Shown: positions 17,044-25,812, counted from the stretch's first letter. The stretch is DNA of 64,000 bases from RGIG2134 sp964461115 (GCA_964461115.1 CAYWSX010000002.1:186001-250000); one strand, 5' to 3'. Numbers and translations: made by a program. Notes: generated by a model from the letters alone, not told the origin.

Positions 17044-17678
17044 TTAAATAAATATTTTTTGCACAGCCGCTATTAATCCATTCTTCGCACCGGTGCGATG
17101 GGGTCCAAACATCAAATGCTCAGCAGCTACTTTATTATCACCTGAGAGCCCCGTTATTAAACACTTCGACTGATTATCTAAAATAGTACAATGCGGAAAT
17201 TGATTATTATTTAAATTTGAATAATACCACTCTTTATATTGGCTTTTGTCGGTGCTGGGAACTGAGATACTCATTCCGGCCAACTTTCCGTTTTCTAACT
17301 TCATACGTATTAATTTGACTTCTTTGAAATTTTCATCAAGAATCCCATAAAATTTTCCGGAATTTGAGTCAATCAGCGTAACAACCTTGTTATTTTTGGT
17401 CAAATACAGATAGTAAGGATGCATCCAATGATTATGATGCTCTTTTACCGCCGCTTCCAATATTGATTTTTCAGCTTCTATATGTATACGCCCCGCAAGT
17501 TTCCTTGCATTAACGGGAAGGTTTTTAGCGCAGCCATGATTATTTGCAGCAACTAAAAGACGAGAGGAAGAGTACCCCCTCCCACTTATAAAAGTCCTAA
17601 AGGTTCTTGCTGCTTTTTATTTTTCCCTGTGGATGAAGCCGAAACTGCTGAATTACCAGAAATTGAAACTATTTGCAT
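17044..17678 (-). pseudogene. frameshifted small-protein gene
   Basis: A start at ATG 17678 with AAGGAG 8 nt upstream gives MQIVSISGNSAVSASSTGK and stops after 30 codons at 17586. A second frame continues without a stop from about 17614 to 17044 and ends in the 138-aa segment with HHNHWMHPYYLYLTKNN and GKFYGILDENF. The frames join by a one-base shift at the run of five As near codon 21. Restoring it would give a protein of about 211 aa. Either a recent pseudogene, an assembly error in the A run, or, less likely, programmed slippage. Confidence 0.65.
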
Positions 17679-17771
17679 TTGTCACTCCTTAATATTTTTA
17701 TGCTAAATTAACTTGCTAACATTATTTTACTTGCTACTAAATTTTTTAATTATTAAGAATTTTTTACAAAA

Positions 17772-18350
17772 CTACAAATTTTCTTTTAACCATTGAATCA
17801 TGGGAATCAGCGCCAGCGCACGGTGGCTCAGAGTGTTTTTTTCTTCGGCAGACATTTCGGCCATGGTTTTCCCGAGACCATCCACCAAAAATATCGGGTC
17901 GTAACCGAAACCGCCGCAGCCGGCAGGCTCAAATGCAATAGCACCCTTGCATTCACCAAGAGTTTTATGTACGATATCTCCATTTTTATCCGTTAAAACC
18001 ATTGAACAGACAAATTTGGCACTCCTCTCAGATTCTCGAACATTTTCAAGCTCACCCAACAATTTTGAGATTTTCTCCTCTTGCGTCGGAGCATATCTTG
18101 CAGAATAAATTCCCGGACGGCCGTCGAGAGCCTCCACACAAAGCCCTGTGTCATCCGCAAGAGCATATGCGCACATCAACTTCGAAGCTTCCCGCGCTTT
18201 TATAAAAGAATTCTCCTCAAAAGTCTCTCCGTCTTCAACAGGGTCAAATCCGTCTTTAACTTTAACAAAATGCACACCGTGAGTGTGCGAAATTGCATTT
18301 ATTTCCTCAACTTTATGAGGGTTTGAGGACGCAAGAACTATTTCAATCAT
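17772..18350 (-). CDS. rdgB: non-canonical purine NTP pyrophosphatase
   Basis: Hydrolyses ITP, dITP and XTP to monophosphates and keeps them out of DNA and RNA. IVLASSNPHKVEEI at the start is the NTP-binding SxNxxK motif, ALADDTGLCVEALDGRPGIYSARYA carries the catalytic Asp residues, and GGFGYDPIF and SHRALAL complete the family pattern. 192 aa is standard. The start overlaps the uppS stop by one base, so it is coupled to it. Confidence 0.94.
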   Translation of the reverse strand: MIEIVLASSNPHKVEEINAISHTHGVHFVKVKDGFDPVEDGETFEENSFIKAREASKLMCAYALADDTGLCVEALDGRPGIYSARYAPTQEEKISKLLGELENVRESERSAKFVCSMVLTDKNGDIVHKTLGECKGAIAFEPAGCGGFGYDPIFLVDGLGKTMAEMSAEEKNTLSHRALALIPMIQWLKENL

Positions 18351-19090
18351 TATTTTCCATACCTTCTGTTTCTGCTTTGAAACTCAAGAACAGCATCAGC
18401 AAGCATGTCACGCCCAAATTCAGGCCAAAACTCAGGCACAACATAAATCTCGGAATATGCAATCTGCCAAAGCAAATAATTGCTTACACGAAGCTCTCCG
18501 CCTGTTCTTATAAGCAAATCAGGGTCAGGAATGCCGGAAGTGTAGAGATTATCGGAAATTGTTTGTTCCGTTATCTCCTCAAGACTTAAAGAGCCGCTCT
18601 GAACCTCCTGAGCGATTTTTTTCACCGCATTTGCTATTTCCATCCGAGAGCCGTAATTGAATGCAATCTGAAGGCCTACGCCGCCGTTATTTTTAGTTTT
18701 TTCTTCCGCGTTCAGAAGTATTTCTTTAAGACTCGGAGCGAGTACATCTATATCTCCGACAAATTTTATTTTAATATCCTCTTTGTGCATTTCATCAAGC
18801 TCTTTACCAAGAGTTTTTGCAAGAAGACTCATCAAAAATTCAACTTCCTCGGGTTTTCTGTTCCAATTTTCTGTTGAAAATGCGTATACGGTCAAATATT
18901 CTATGCCAAAATCCTTGCACGCTCTTAATGTTTTTTTAAGTGCTTCAACTCCTTTTTGGTGTCCAATGGCAGTAGGAAGCATTCTTTCTTTTGCCCAGCG
19001 GCGATTACCGTCCATGATTGCAGCTACATGCTTTAAACCGGTTTGTTGCACAATTTCTTTTATTTCGCCATCAGATAACTTTTTTTCCAC
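18350..19090 (-). CDS. uppS: isoprenyl transferase (undecaprenyl diphosphate synthase)
   Basis: A cis-prenyltransferase that makes the C55 lipid carrier for peptidoglycan and surface polysaccharides. HVAAIMDGNRRWAK has the catalytic Asp and diphosphate loop, TVYAFSTENWNRKPEEV is the second family motif, and PDPDLLIRTGGELRVSNYLLWQIAYSE the third. 246 aa. The start is GTG at 19090 with GAGGAT before it. It leads a two-gene operon with rdgB. Confidence 0.95.
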   Translation of the reverse strand: MEKKLSDGEIKEIVQQTGLKHVAAIMDGNRRWAKERMLPTAIGHQKGVEALKKTLRACKDFGIEYLTVYAFSTENWNRKPEEVEFLMSLLAKTLGKELDEMHKEDIKIKFVGDIDVLAPSLKEILLNAEEKTKNNGGVGLQIAFNYGSRMEIANAVKKIAQEVQSGSLSLEEITEQTISDNLYTSGIPDPDLLIRTGGELRVSNYLLWQIAYSEIYVVPEFWPEFGRDMLADAVLEFQSRNRRYGK

Positions 19091-19149
19091 AACTCTATCC
19101 TCACTTTACTCCCATAATAAGCTAAAAAAAGGAAAAAATAAAATAAGTG

Positions 19150-19177
19150 TTGAAATTTAAAATTGTGCATGTATAAT
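19150..19177 (+). promoter_or_regulatory. promoter of tRNA-Gly
   Basis: TTGAAA at 19150, 16 nt, consensus TATAAT at 19172, 15 nt before the tRNA. Confidence 0.8.
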
Positions 19178-19192
19178 AAATACATACTCAAT

Positions 19193-19267
19193 GCGGGAGT
19201 AATTCAGTGGTAGAATGCTTCCTTGCCAAGGAAGATGTCGCGAGTTCGAGCCTCGTCTCCCGCTCCA
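19193..19267 (+). tRNA. tRNA-Gly (anticodon GCC)
   Basis: Acceptor GCGGGAG/CTCCCGC, D arm with AGTGGTAGA, anticodon loop TTGCCAA, T arm with GTTCGAG, discriminator T and encoded CCA. Confidence 0.97.
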
Positions 19268-19270
19268 TAA

Positions 19271-19298
19271 AAAAGACCCAATATCGGGTCTTTTTTTT
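19271..19298 (+). terminator. terminator of tRNA-Gly
   Basis: AAAAGACCC/GGGTCTTTT hairpin with an AATATC loop and eight Ts, directly after CCA. Confidence 0.9.
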
Positions 19299-19442
19299 AT
19301 GAAAAAATCCATTCCGGTTAAAGAAGCATTTAAATATATACAGTATTGAACGATACCATCTTGGCGCTTAACAGTAATTTCCGTATGGTAAAATCGGAAT
19401 TAACAGGTTAGAATAACTTGTTACTTAATAGTTGAGGTGGAA

Positions 19443-19778
19443 ATGCCATACGATAAAAATACTCCTTTGTTCCCAATTAGTGTTGCCGGTAAAATGGTAG
19501 GTGTCACTACTAAAATGTTGAGGATATACGAAGAGGCTGGTCTGCTTTTGCCGCAAAGAACGCCAAATACAGCCAAAATCAAAGGCAGAAGACTTTATTC
19601 TCAAAATGATATTGAATATATAGCTTCATTGAGACTTCTAATGCAAGAAGGTTTTACAATAGACAACTTAAATCTTCTTTACAGTTTTTGGCTGCATAAA
19701 AATCCAAATAACAAACCTGTAAAAACTGAATTTCTTGAAGAATTAAGCAATTTTGTTAAAGCAAACAAAGAAAGCTGA
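19443..19778 (+). CDS. MerR family regulator (HspR-like)
   Basis: A DNA-binding protein of about 111 aa: FPISVAGKMVGVTTKMLRIYEEAGLLLPQRT is the MerR winged helix-turn-helix with the HspR-type variant, followed by RRLYSQNDIEYIASLRLLMQEGF. The C-terminal part is too short for a ligand domain. HspR regulates dnaK-type stress genes, but none lies here and no HAIR inverted repeat is visible upstream. ATG 19443 has GAGG 5 nt before it and is preferred to GTG 19437. The 3' end overlaps the convergent gene by 23 bp. Confidence 0.8.
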   Translation: MPYDKNTPLFPISVAGKMVGVTTKMLRIYEEAGLLLPQRTPNTAKIKGRRLYSQNDIEYIASLRLLMQEGFTIDNLNLLYSFWLHKNPNNKPVKTEFLEELSNFVKANKES

Positions 19779-20103
19779 TTTCTACATCCAGATCTCCGTT
19801 TAAGAAGCTTGTTCCCAAAGGTGTTACTGAGATATTTCCGTCTTCGTTGAACAATACCATTCCGTTTTGCAGAAGCAGTTTAAAAATGCTCTCCAATTGC
19901 AGCACACTGAAATTAACAAAAACCGAATAAAGGCTGTACGTGTAGAATTCGGAGTTTTTTGGTGTATCATTTGCTTTATCTCCTCTCAAAAAAGCAAATA
20001 ATCCCTGTGGAGCTAAAGGAATTTTAATCATCAAAATAGCTTTTAGCATGATCTTAAGGATCGTTTGCTGATAAGTCTTTGTAAGTTCTTCAATTGTAAT
20101 CAT
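19756..20103 (-). CDS. hypothetical protein, possible RQC-like winged helix
   Basis: A 115-aa protein of unknown role. PQGLFAFLRGDKAND, FYTYSLYSVF, LLQNGMVLF and NISVTPLGTSFL follow the order of the RQC winged-helix domain of RecQ helicases (LRG at the start, a GYL-like turn, then a beta-wing with L-x-x-T-x-x-G). No helicase or zinc part is present, so it would be a stand-alone DNA-binding domain. ATG 20103 has AGGTG before it; a GTG at 20109 is the alternative. Weak similarity judged by eye. Confidence 0.6.
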   Translation of the reverse strand: MITIEELTKTYQQTILKIMLKAILMIKIPLAPQGLFAFLRGDKANDTPKNSEFYTYSLYSVFVNFSVLQLESIFKLLLQNGMVLFNEDGNISVTPLGTSFLNGDLDVEISFLCLL

Positions 20104-20218
20104 TTTCACCTGCCTATAATATCTGATTCCATTTAGTGCTTATTCTGCATTACAAAATAACGAAACACCAAAGATAAACATCAATTGATGTCGTTTTTAC
20201 GTACGCAATTTCATATAA

Positions 20219-20239
20219 CTCAAAAAGTCGCTTTTTGAG
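20219..20239. promoter_or_regulatory. palindrome upstream of the XRE regulator gene
   Basis: Perfect 9-bp arms CTCAAAAAG and CTTTTTGAG around TCG. No T run follows on the plus strand, so it is either an operator between the two divergent genes or a terminator on the other strand. A second inverted repeat TTATC/GATAA lies at 20274-20291 near the XRE start. Confidence 0.5.
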
Positions 20240-20312
20240 AAAAATTAATGTATAATTATTACATAATACATTATTATCCAAATCAAGATAATTGTCAACA
20301 TAAGGATTAGAG

Positions 20313-20966
20313 ATGAGTAACATTTCTTATAAAATGAAGATGATAAGAGCAGCTTTAAGCTTAAATCAAACTGAGTTTGGAGCCAAGCTGGGCACAACTT
20401 TATCAACCATAAGTAAATACGAACAGGGCGTTTCAAGTCCTGGGTATGATTTTATCGTCAAAATGGGTAAAGTTTACGGAATTAACCTAAATTGGCTCAT
20501 AAAAGACCAAGGTGAAATGTTCACTGAAGAATTTCTTTTAAAAACAGGAACAGACAACAAACCGCATATAAGATTGATTAAATCCGATAATTCTTACTCC
20601 GTAGCCGAAAGCTCGGGAGTAACAAAAGAAGAAATCAGCCGAATTTCATCAAATTATAGAGCTCTGGCAACAGAAAATGATATTTTTGAACTTGCAAAGA
20701 AAATCAACCTACCCGTAATTATCGATATTGAAACCGACGGAAAAATAACAGAAAGCAAGGTATACGGCCAAAACGGTAAAATTCTTTCTCCTTCTCAGGT
20801 TAAAAGAAATGATGATTATGAAAATTTATTAAAAAAGATTGAAAAAATTGCAAACAACAAGCAAAAAATAAAGTTTGTAAATCTTGCACTCGACGCATTT
20901 AAAGACAGAAAAGCTCTTGAAGAGCTGAAACTTATGGTACAAGGCATAGAATTGACACTAAACTAG
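20313..20966 (+). CDS. XRE family transcriptional regulator
   Basis: 217 aa with an N-terminal Cro/CI helix-turn-helix (about 8-62: LSLNQTEFGAKLGTTLSTISKYEQGVSSP). The rest is a predicted helical/mixed domain without peptidase motif (no LexA-like Ser/Lys pair seen), so it may bind a ligand or form oligomers. It may repress itself through the inverted repeats upstream. AAGGA is 8 nt before the ATG. Its end overlaps the nitrilase gene by 4 bp, tail to tail. Confidence 0.85.
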   Translation: MSNISYKMKMIRAALSLNQTEFGAKLGTTLSTISKYEQGVSSPGYDFIVKMGKVYGINLNWLIKDQGEMFTEEFLLKTGTDNKPHIRLIKSDNSYSVAESSGVTKEEISRISSNYRALATENDIFELAKKINLPVIIDIETDGKITESKVYGQNGKILSPSQVKRNDDYENLLKKIEKIANNKQKIKFVNLALDAFKDRKALEELKLMVQGIELTLN

Positions 20967-21787
20967 CCTATCTCTACTATCGGAAACTGTTTCCGTGCCT
21001 CACGAAGAGCCTTTAAATCAATCTCAGCAGAAATAAGTGTTTTTTCATCTGCGCCGGCACATGCCAAGACAACGCCTTCGTGGTTAACAATTTGGGAGAA
21101 ACCTATTGAAGTCAAAAAAGAATTCTGACGCCCGCACTGATTTGAAGTAATAACGGCGCAAACATTATCAAATGCGCGTGTTTTAGCCATAAGCTTCCAA
21201 TCATCATCAAATTTTGCCCTAAATGCCTGAGTTGCAGAATTCAAAGTTGACCATGCCGCAGGATTGGTAATAATCTCAGCACCTTTTTTCATTAACTCAT
21301 GAAAACATCCCGCAAATCGGATATCAAAACAAACACTCAATCCTAATTTTCCAAAGTCAGTATCAACCACAACGGTCTCAGAACCGGGTTCCGTATATTC
21401 GCCTTCATTTCCTCCAAAATAATTAAACAAATGCATTTTGTCATACGAGGCCATGCAATTTCCTTCGCGGTCGAAAAGAACGCTCGTGTTATAGAATTTT
21501 TCGTGCCTTTCTTCTAAAATACTACCGCAAACAACATATGAAGCGTATTTTTGTGCTATTTGCGCAGCAAAGTCAAAAATCAACGAAGTATTATCTTTAG
21601 CAGCAAATTTCCTGAAATCATCAGCTGTAAGATTAATACCGGTATTAAAGAACTCCGGAAACACAATCAAATCAATTTTGCTCGGGGCATGCTCTTCAAG
21701 CAGGGTGCTTATTATTCTTAAATTTTCTTGAGGATTTTTGTCTGCGGGAAGAAACTGCAAACTAACGACAGAAATTTTATCCGACAT
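20963..21787 (-). CDS. carbon-nitrogen (nitrilase family) hydrolase
   Basis: Hydrolyses amide or carbamoyl C-N bonds in small molecules. The triad is visible: Glu in LIVFPEFFN, Lys in YDKMHLFNYFG, and Cys in LSVCFDIRFAG. 274 aa, cytoplasmic. The pattern is like the omega-amidase/NIT group, but the substrate is not determined. Two starts are possible: ATG 21787 (chosen) or TTG 21799, with GGAG at 21804-21807 too close to the second and far from the first. Confidence 0.88.
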   Translation of the reverse strand: MSDKISVVSLQFLPADKNPQENLRIISTLLEEHAPSKIDLIVFPEFFNTGINLTADDFRKFAAKDNTSLIFDFAAQIAQKYASYVVCGSILEERHEKFYNTSVLFDREGNCMASYDKMHLFNYFGGNEGEYTEPGSETVVVDTDFGKLGLSVCFDIRFAGCFHELMKKGAEIITNPAAWSTLNSATQAFRAKFDDDWKLMAKTRAFDNVCAVITSNQCGRQNSFLTSIGFSQIVNHEGVVLACAGADEKTLISAEIDLKALREARKQFPIVEIG

Positions 21788-21812
21788 ATTATTTTTCAAA
21801 CTCCATAAAAGA

Positions 21813-21837
21813 CAAAGAGCCGAAAATCGGCTCTTTG
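21813..21837. terminator. terminator between ompH and the nitrilase gene
   Basis: 11-bp stem CAAAGAGCCGA/TCGGCTCTTTG with an AAA loop, downstream of the OmpH gene on the minus strand. The T run is short. Confidence 0.7.
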
Positions 21838-21847
21838 AATATCCAGA

Positions 21848-22315
21848 CTATTTTAAAGCGGCGGAAACTGCTGATGTAATATCTTCTCCACCTGCAATGA
21901 CTGAAGATTTATACAAAACAAGATTGTAATTACCTTCCTTTGTTTTCGTATTTACAACAGAAGTAATACTCTTATCAAGTGCCAACAATTTTGTTGAATA
22001 ATTCTTTTCAATAGCTGCTTTCTTATTATTTAAATCTTTTGCATGCTTTTCTTCAAGCGATTTACGTTTATTGGCATCTTTTTCAGCGGCTATTTCTGTT
22101 TTTGCTTTTTTTACAGACTCAATAAATTCAGCAACTTGTTTATCTTTGTCTGCTTTTGCTGCGGCAAACTGCTTAGAGCCTTCTACAACTTTCTTAACAT
22201 CTATTACTGCAACTTTATAGTTAGAAGGAACATCAGAAACCGCAAAATTGTTTACTGAAAGCCCTATTGCCAATCCCACGGCTGCAACTGCTAAAAATTT
22301 AAAATTGTTTTTCAT
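21848..22315 (-). CDS. OmpH/Skp family periplasmic chaperone
   Basis: A signal peptide (MKNNFKFLAVAAVGLAIG) leads to a mature protein starting with the OmpH beta-strand (YKVAVIDVKKVVEGSK) and a long charged coiled coil (about 40-115), then a closing strand YNLVLYKSSVIAGGEDIT. Such proteins trimerise in the periplasm and hold unfolded outer-membrane proteins, which supports a double-membrane envelope here. AAGGGGG precedes the ATG. 155 aa, normal. Confidence 0.88.
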   Translation of the reverse strand: MKNNFKFLAVAAVGLAIGLSVNNFAVSDVPSNYKVAVIDVKKVVEGSKQFAAAKADKDKQVAEFIESVKKAKTEIAAEKDANKRKSLEEKHAKDLNNKKAAIEKNYSTKLLALDKSITSVVNTKTKEGNYNLVLYKSSVIAGGEDITSAVSAALK

Positions 22316-22390
22316 ACTTAACCCCCTTTATGTAAGTTGAACTTTATTTACCAATGATACAGGCATTAAAGGTGAAAATCAATAAAAAGA

Positions 22391-22424
22391 GGCGGAAAAT
22401 AACATTTTTTAATGATTTTCCGCC
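22391..22424. terminator. terminator downstream of the 115-aa secreted protein gene
   Basis: GGCGGAAAAT/ATTTTCCGCC stem with an inner CATT/AATG pair. Confidence 0.7.
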
Positions 22425-22433
22425 ATGCCTTCT

Positions 22434-22781
22434 TTATTTTTTCAAATCGTCCTTTAATTTATTGTATTCTGTTTTAGTTTTTGTCTCGGCATGCTCAGCA
22501 CCCTGCTTTGTTTTCTCTATCATCTTGTCAGTAGATGATTTCACTTTTTCCGCATCATTTTTGACGCCTTGTTTGATATCTTTACCTACTTTTGCAGCGT
22601 CTTTGTCTGTTTTCTCAAAAAAATCTTTAGCACCTGTTTTAACAGTATTAACAGACTTGGTATCACCAGCTTGAACAAGCTGCCACTCAGGTGACGGCTC
22701 AAACTTCGGAACATCGGCAAAAGACGCACCGCACGCCAAAGAAAAGGCAACAACACCCAATAGAAAATTAGTTTTTTTCAT
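22434..22781 (-). CDS. secreted helical protein of unknown function
   Basis: 115 aa. A signal peptide (MKKTNFLLGVVAFSLACGASFA) precedes a mature chain that is almost wholly Lys/Asp/Glu-rich helix (TDKDAAKVGKDIKQG, KTKQGAEHAETKTKTEY), like small periplasmic or surface amphipathic proteins. A Cys near the signal peptide end (LACGAS) could be a lipobox but the spacing is poor. AGGAG precedes the ATG. Monocistronic. Confidence 0.75.
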   Translation of the reverse strand: MKKTNFLLGVVAFSLACGASFADVPKFEPSPEWQLVQAGDTKSVNTVKTGAKDFFEKTDKDAAKVGKDIKQGVKNDAEKVKSSTDKMIEKTKQGAEHAETKTKTEYNKLKDDLKK

Positions 22782-22997
22782 GACATTTCTCCTGATTAGT
22801 TTTAACGAGTGAACTCTATCATCAAATAAAAAAATTAGATATTAGCCAAACAAAATAGCCCGAGTGGCTAATAGAATGTGTTTTTTTAATAGATAAAATA
22901 CATGTAGTATAAATTTTGAGCAATAAAATATATCCACTTGGGTAATATTCACAGGAAGTATCAGGTCTTAAAATTAAATAAAGGATTAGAGGTTTAA

Positions 22998-24626
22998 ATG
23001 CGTAATTTTAAAACAATACGTACATTTACTTTTTTTGTATTAATTTTCACATTAATATGCTTAATACACCTCTCTAAACATTCAATTTTAAATATAAATT
23101 ATCTTTTTACCGGCATGCTTATACTTTTAGGCTTATTATTTAAAATACACTTTGACTTGGAAAAGAAATACAACGCGCTGAAACAAGAAAGCAGAATTAT
23201 AAAGCAAATATTTGAAAACGCACCCGAAGCATTATTTTACAAAGATAAATATCTAAAATACCAAGGTGCAAACAAAGCATTTCTGGAGACATGGAACTTG
23301 TCAGCAGAAAAATTAAAAGGTAAATCAGATATAAATATCTATCCGGAATATATCAAATCAGAAATCAGACAAAATGAGATTTTTGTTTTACAGAATAAAG
23401 TGGCACTTTCAGATGAGAAACATATAAAAACAAAGGATACAGAAAAATATTATGAACTCGCCAGGATACCACTGCTCTCAGAAGATGGAAACATAGTAGG
23501 ACTTGCAGGAATTTCAAGAGATATTACCAGATTAAAACTTACAGAGAGAGAATTACTGAAAAAACAATCACAACTAAAAGGAATACTTGATAACATGCCT
23601 TATGTGGCCTATCTCAAAGACCTTTCAGGAAATATCGTTTGCAGCAATAAAAAATACCGGGAATTATTACACTCAATTTCCGAAATGGATAACGGTGAGG
23701 ATTTTCTTTCCGAAGTATCCAACCAATTCAGTGATAATGAAGAAAAAGTCATCAAAGAACAAAAAACAATAACCTTTGAAAAAAGAATTCGAACTAAAAA
23801 TATCGAAATATGGTTTGAGGTTCACAAAGCACCACTATTCGATAATTCAAATAACGTCTGCGGCATAGTTGTCACTTCAAAAGAAATAAGCGCTCAAAAA
23901 GAAGTAGAGCAGCAAAAAGAACTGTTTGTAGCAACGCTTACTCACGATTTAAAGACACCGACAACCGCACAAATGAGAGCTCTCGAGTTGTTTGAAAAAG
24001 GAATCCTCGGACCGCTCAACAAGGATCAAAAGGAGATTGCTCATCAAGTCTACAACTCTTGCAAATACATGAACAATATGATCGGAACTGTTCTTGCCAG
24101 CTACAAATTTGACTATGGTCAGGTAAAATTAACACCTGAAATCTTTGATATTGTAGAACTGGCTGAGGAATGCAACAAAGAACTTCTTTTCTCCTCCGAA
24201 GAAAAAAATATCAGGGTAAATATAAAAAGCTCCGATACCGAAATTACAATCAGTGCCGACAAACTCAATATAAAAAGAGTAATCATGAATCTGCTCGGAA
24301 ATGCTATGGCATATTCCAGACATGACTCGACCGTAGATATTTACGTCAGCAAAATGCACGATTTTGTCCGCCTTGAAGTGGTTAATATAAGCGAATACCT
24401 ATCTCCGTCAGAATTAGAACGAATATTTAAAAAATACATAAGTAAAGCGGAGAAATATAATAAAGCAGGCACAGGATTGGGACTTTATCTCTCAAAACAA
24501 ATTATCGACGCTCACGGCGGCAGAATGATTGCAAAAAGTAATGAAAATAAAATAAACACTTTCGGATTCGAACTTAATATCAACAAGTTTGCCGATTCTG
24601 AATCAGTCGAAGTAACAACTATTTAG
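22998..24626 (+). CDS. PAS-domain sensor histidine kinase
   Basis: 542 aa. Two membrane helices (about 7-25 and 33-50) with almost no periplasmic loop are followed by two PAS domains (about 65-180 with FENAPEALFYKDKYLKYQGAN, and 190-305 with DNMPYVAYLKDLSGNIV), HisKA with His316 in LTHDLKTP and a HATPase (LLGNAMAYS, GTGLGLYLS). The lack of a loop suggests a cytoplasmic signal such as redox state or a small ligand. The kinase core resembles that at 10-1863 (QQKE.FVATLTHDLK in both). No regulator is adjacent. Tail-to-tail overlap of 8 bp with the LysM gene. Confidence 0.9.
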   Translation: MRNFKTIRTFTFFVLIFTLICLIHLSKHSILNINYLFTGMLILLGLLFKIHFDLEKKYNALKQESRIIKQIFENAPEALFYKDKYLKYQGANKAFLETWNLSAEKLKGKSDINIYPEYIKSEIRQNEIFVLQNKVALSDEKHIKTKDTEKYYELARIPLLSEDGNIVGLAGISRDITRLKLTERELLKKQSQLKGILDNMPYVAYLKDLSGNIVCSNKKYRELLHSISEMDNGEDFLSEVSNQFSDNEEKVIKEQKTITFEKRIRTKNIEIWFEVHKAPLFDNSNNVCGIVVTSKEISAQKEVEQQKELFVATLTHDLKTPTTAQMRALELFEKGILGPLNKDQKEIAHQVYNSCKYMNNMIGTVLASYKFDYGQVKLTPEIFDIVELAEECNKELLFSSEEKNIRVNIKSSDTEITISADKLNIKRVIMNLLGNAMAYSRHDSTVDIYVSKMHDFVRLEVVNISEYLSPSELERIFKKYISKAEKYNKAGTGLGLYLSKQIIDAHGGRMIAKSNENKINTFGFELNINKFADSESVEVTTI

Positions 24627-25290
24627 CTTTGGTTACAATAGTAAGATCTTTACCTTTTATAATTACGTCCTTTTTAAGCCCATTGACTGCAATATGCATA
24701 CTCACAAACTGATTAATTTCATCAGATGTATTACAACCGAATTGTTTTGCTATTTTAGTAAGGTTATCGCCCTTTTTAACAACATATGTTTCAACTTTAT
24801 ATCCTGCAGGTAAGGTGATTTTTTGACCGGCCTTAACAACCGCAGGGTTAGCTATGTCACTAAGATTAGCAAATTCCGGTGCCTTCATTTTGAACATCTT
24901 AGCCAATCCGTCAATGGTACCGCCTTGCGGCATACGTATCTGAGCAAGGTTTACGACATCAGCAATTACACCTTCCGCTTTCTGAACAATCGGAGCTGCA
25001 ATGTTTTCCACAGCAGAAGATGCCTTCCAAGGCTGTTTAACCGCAGCAACTGTAGCAGCGCCACCTATAACTGTTGCCACAAAAGCCCTGAATAACCATT
25101 TTGATTTCTTACCATTTTTAGCGGCCTGTTTTGCTGCAATCTCGACAGTATCAGCCGCAGGCTGTTTCAAATATTTCAAAGCACTCTCGCTGCTAATACT
25201 TCCAAGAGTACTTGCAGGCGGCTTCACCTCCATGGCAAACTGAGCAGGTATTCTTTTATTATTTCCAAAGCCTAAAATTTCCATTGACAT
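24619..25290 (-). CDS. membrane-anchored LysM-domain protein
   Basis: 223 aa. A membrane helix at about 68-85 (FVATVIGGAATVAAV) anchors the C-terminal part, which has a LysM-like segment (about 115-155, ending NPAVVKAGQKITLP) and a clear LysM (about 160-220: ETYVVKKGDNLTKIAKQFGCN, ending KGKDLTI). LysM binds peptidoglycan, so it probably joins membrane and wall. No catalytic domain. The N-terminal FGNNK stretch recalls other small proteins here. Confidence 0.82.
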   Translation of the reverse strand: MSMEILGFGNNKRIPAQFAMEVKPPASTLGSISSESALKYLKQPAADTVEIAAKQAAKNGKKSKWLFRAFVATVIGGAATVAAVKQPWKASSAVENIAAPIVQKAEGVIADVVNLAQIRMPQGGTIDGLAKMFKMKAPEFANLSDIANPAVVKAGQKITLPAGYKVETYVVKKGDNLTKIAKQFGCNTSDEINQFVSMHIAVNGLKKDVIIKGKDLTIVTKAK

Positions 25291-25538
25291 ATATTTACCC
25301 TTTCATACAACACAACTACACAAAACATATAAATTTAAAATATTGTCACCATTAAGCAGAATATTACAGATAACAACATGTGAACTATACACTCTATCAC
25401 TCCTAAAATCAAGCCTTTTGAGCAATTGTTAAGTTTTGTAAACTTTTTCGAAATATAATCACAAAGAGGTTGACTTTTATATCAAATAACGATATTATAG
25501 TCATTCTTCCAAAAAATGGTAGTACAAGGAGACAGATC

Positions 25539-25730
25539 ATGAAACTAACAGCAATTACAACTTTCGGAAATTTTACAAACAAAACAGCTCCTGTTGTATC
25601 TAAAGCTGTCGAAAACAGCCCAAATTACAATGTCATGATTGACGGTCAGCAATACTCCATTCAATCAGGAGGAGCTTTTGCAGGAGCTGCAAACAACGAA
25701 ACAAAAAACAATTTTGTAGCTATTGCATAG
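25539..25730 (+). CDS. hypothetical protein of 63 aa
   Basis: The open frame extends to 25470, but AAGGAG just before ATG 25539 sets the start: MKLTAITTFGNFTNKTAPVV. A mostly polar, Asn/Ala-rich chain with no membrane helix or Cys. Monocistronic with a terminator after it. Resembles in style the small lineage-specific proteins of the window; function unknown. Confidence 0.65.
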   Translation: MKLTAITTFGNFTNKTAPVVSKAVENSPNYNVMIDGQQYSIQSGGAFAGAANNETKNNFVAIA

Positions 25731-25762
25731 TTTGTACAAATTCCACACTGTAAGCATGCCCG

Positions 25763-25784
25763 AATAAGGCGGCTTATTTTTTTT
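25763..25784 (+). terminator. terminator of the 63-aa gene
   Basis: AATAAG/CTTATT stem, GGCGG-type loop and a run of eight Ts. A second stem TGCCG/CGGCA follows at 25787-25808. Confidence 0.75.
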
Positions 25785-25812
25785 GTGCCGATTTTAATTT
25801 TGCGGCATAAAA

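Noticed and set aside
17600..17625. Programmed -1 frameshift at the A5G run
   Set aside because: The heptamer is TAAAAAG, which does not keep pairing in the -1 frame, and no clear downstream stem was found.
19300..19442. HAIR-type operator for the HspR-like regulator
   Set aside because: No CTTGAGT-N7-ACTCAAG repeat is present; only loose CTTG/TTGAG fragments.
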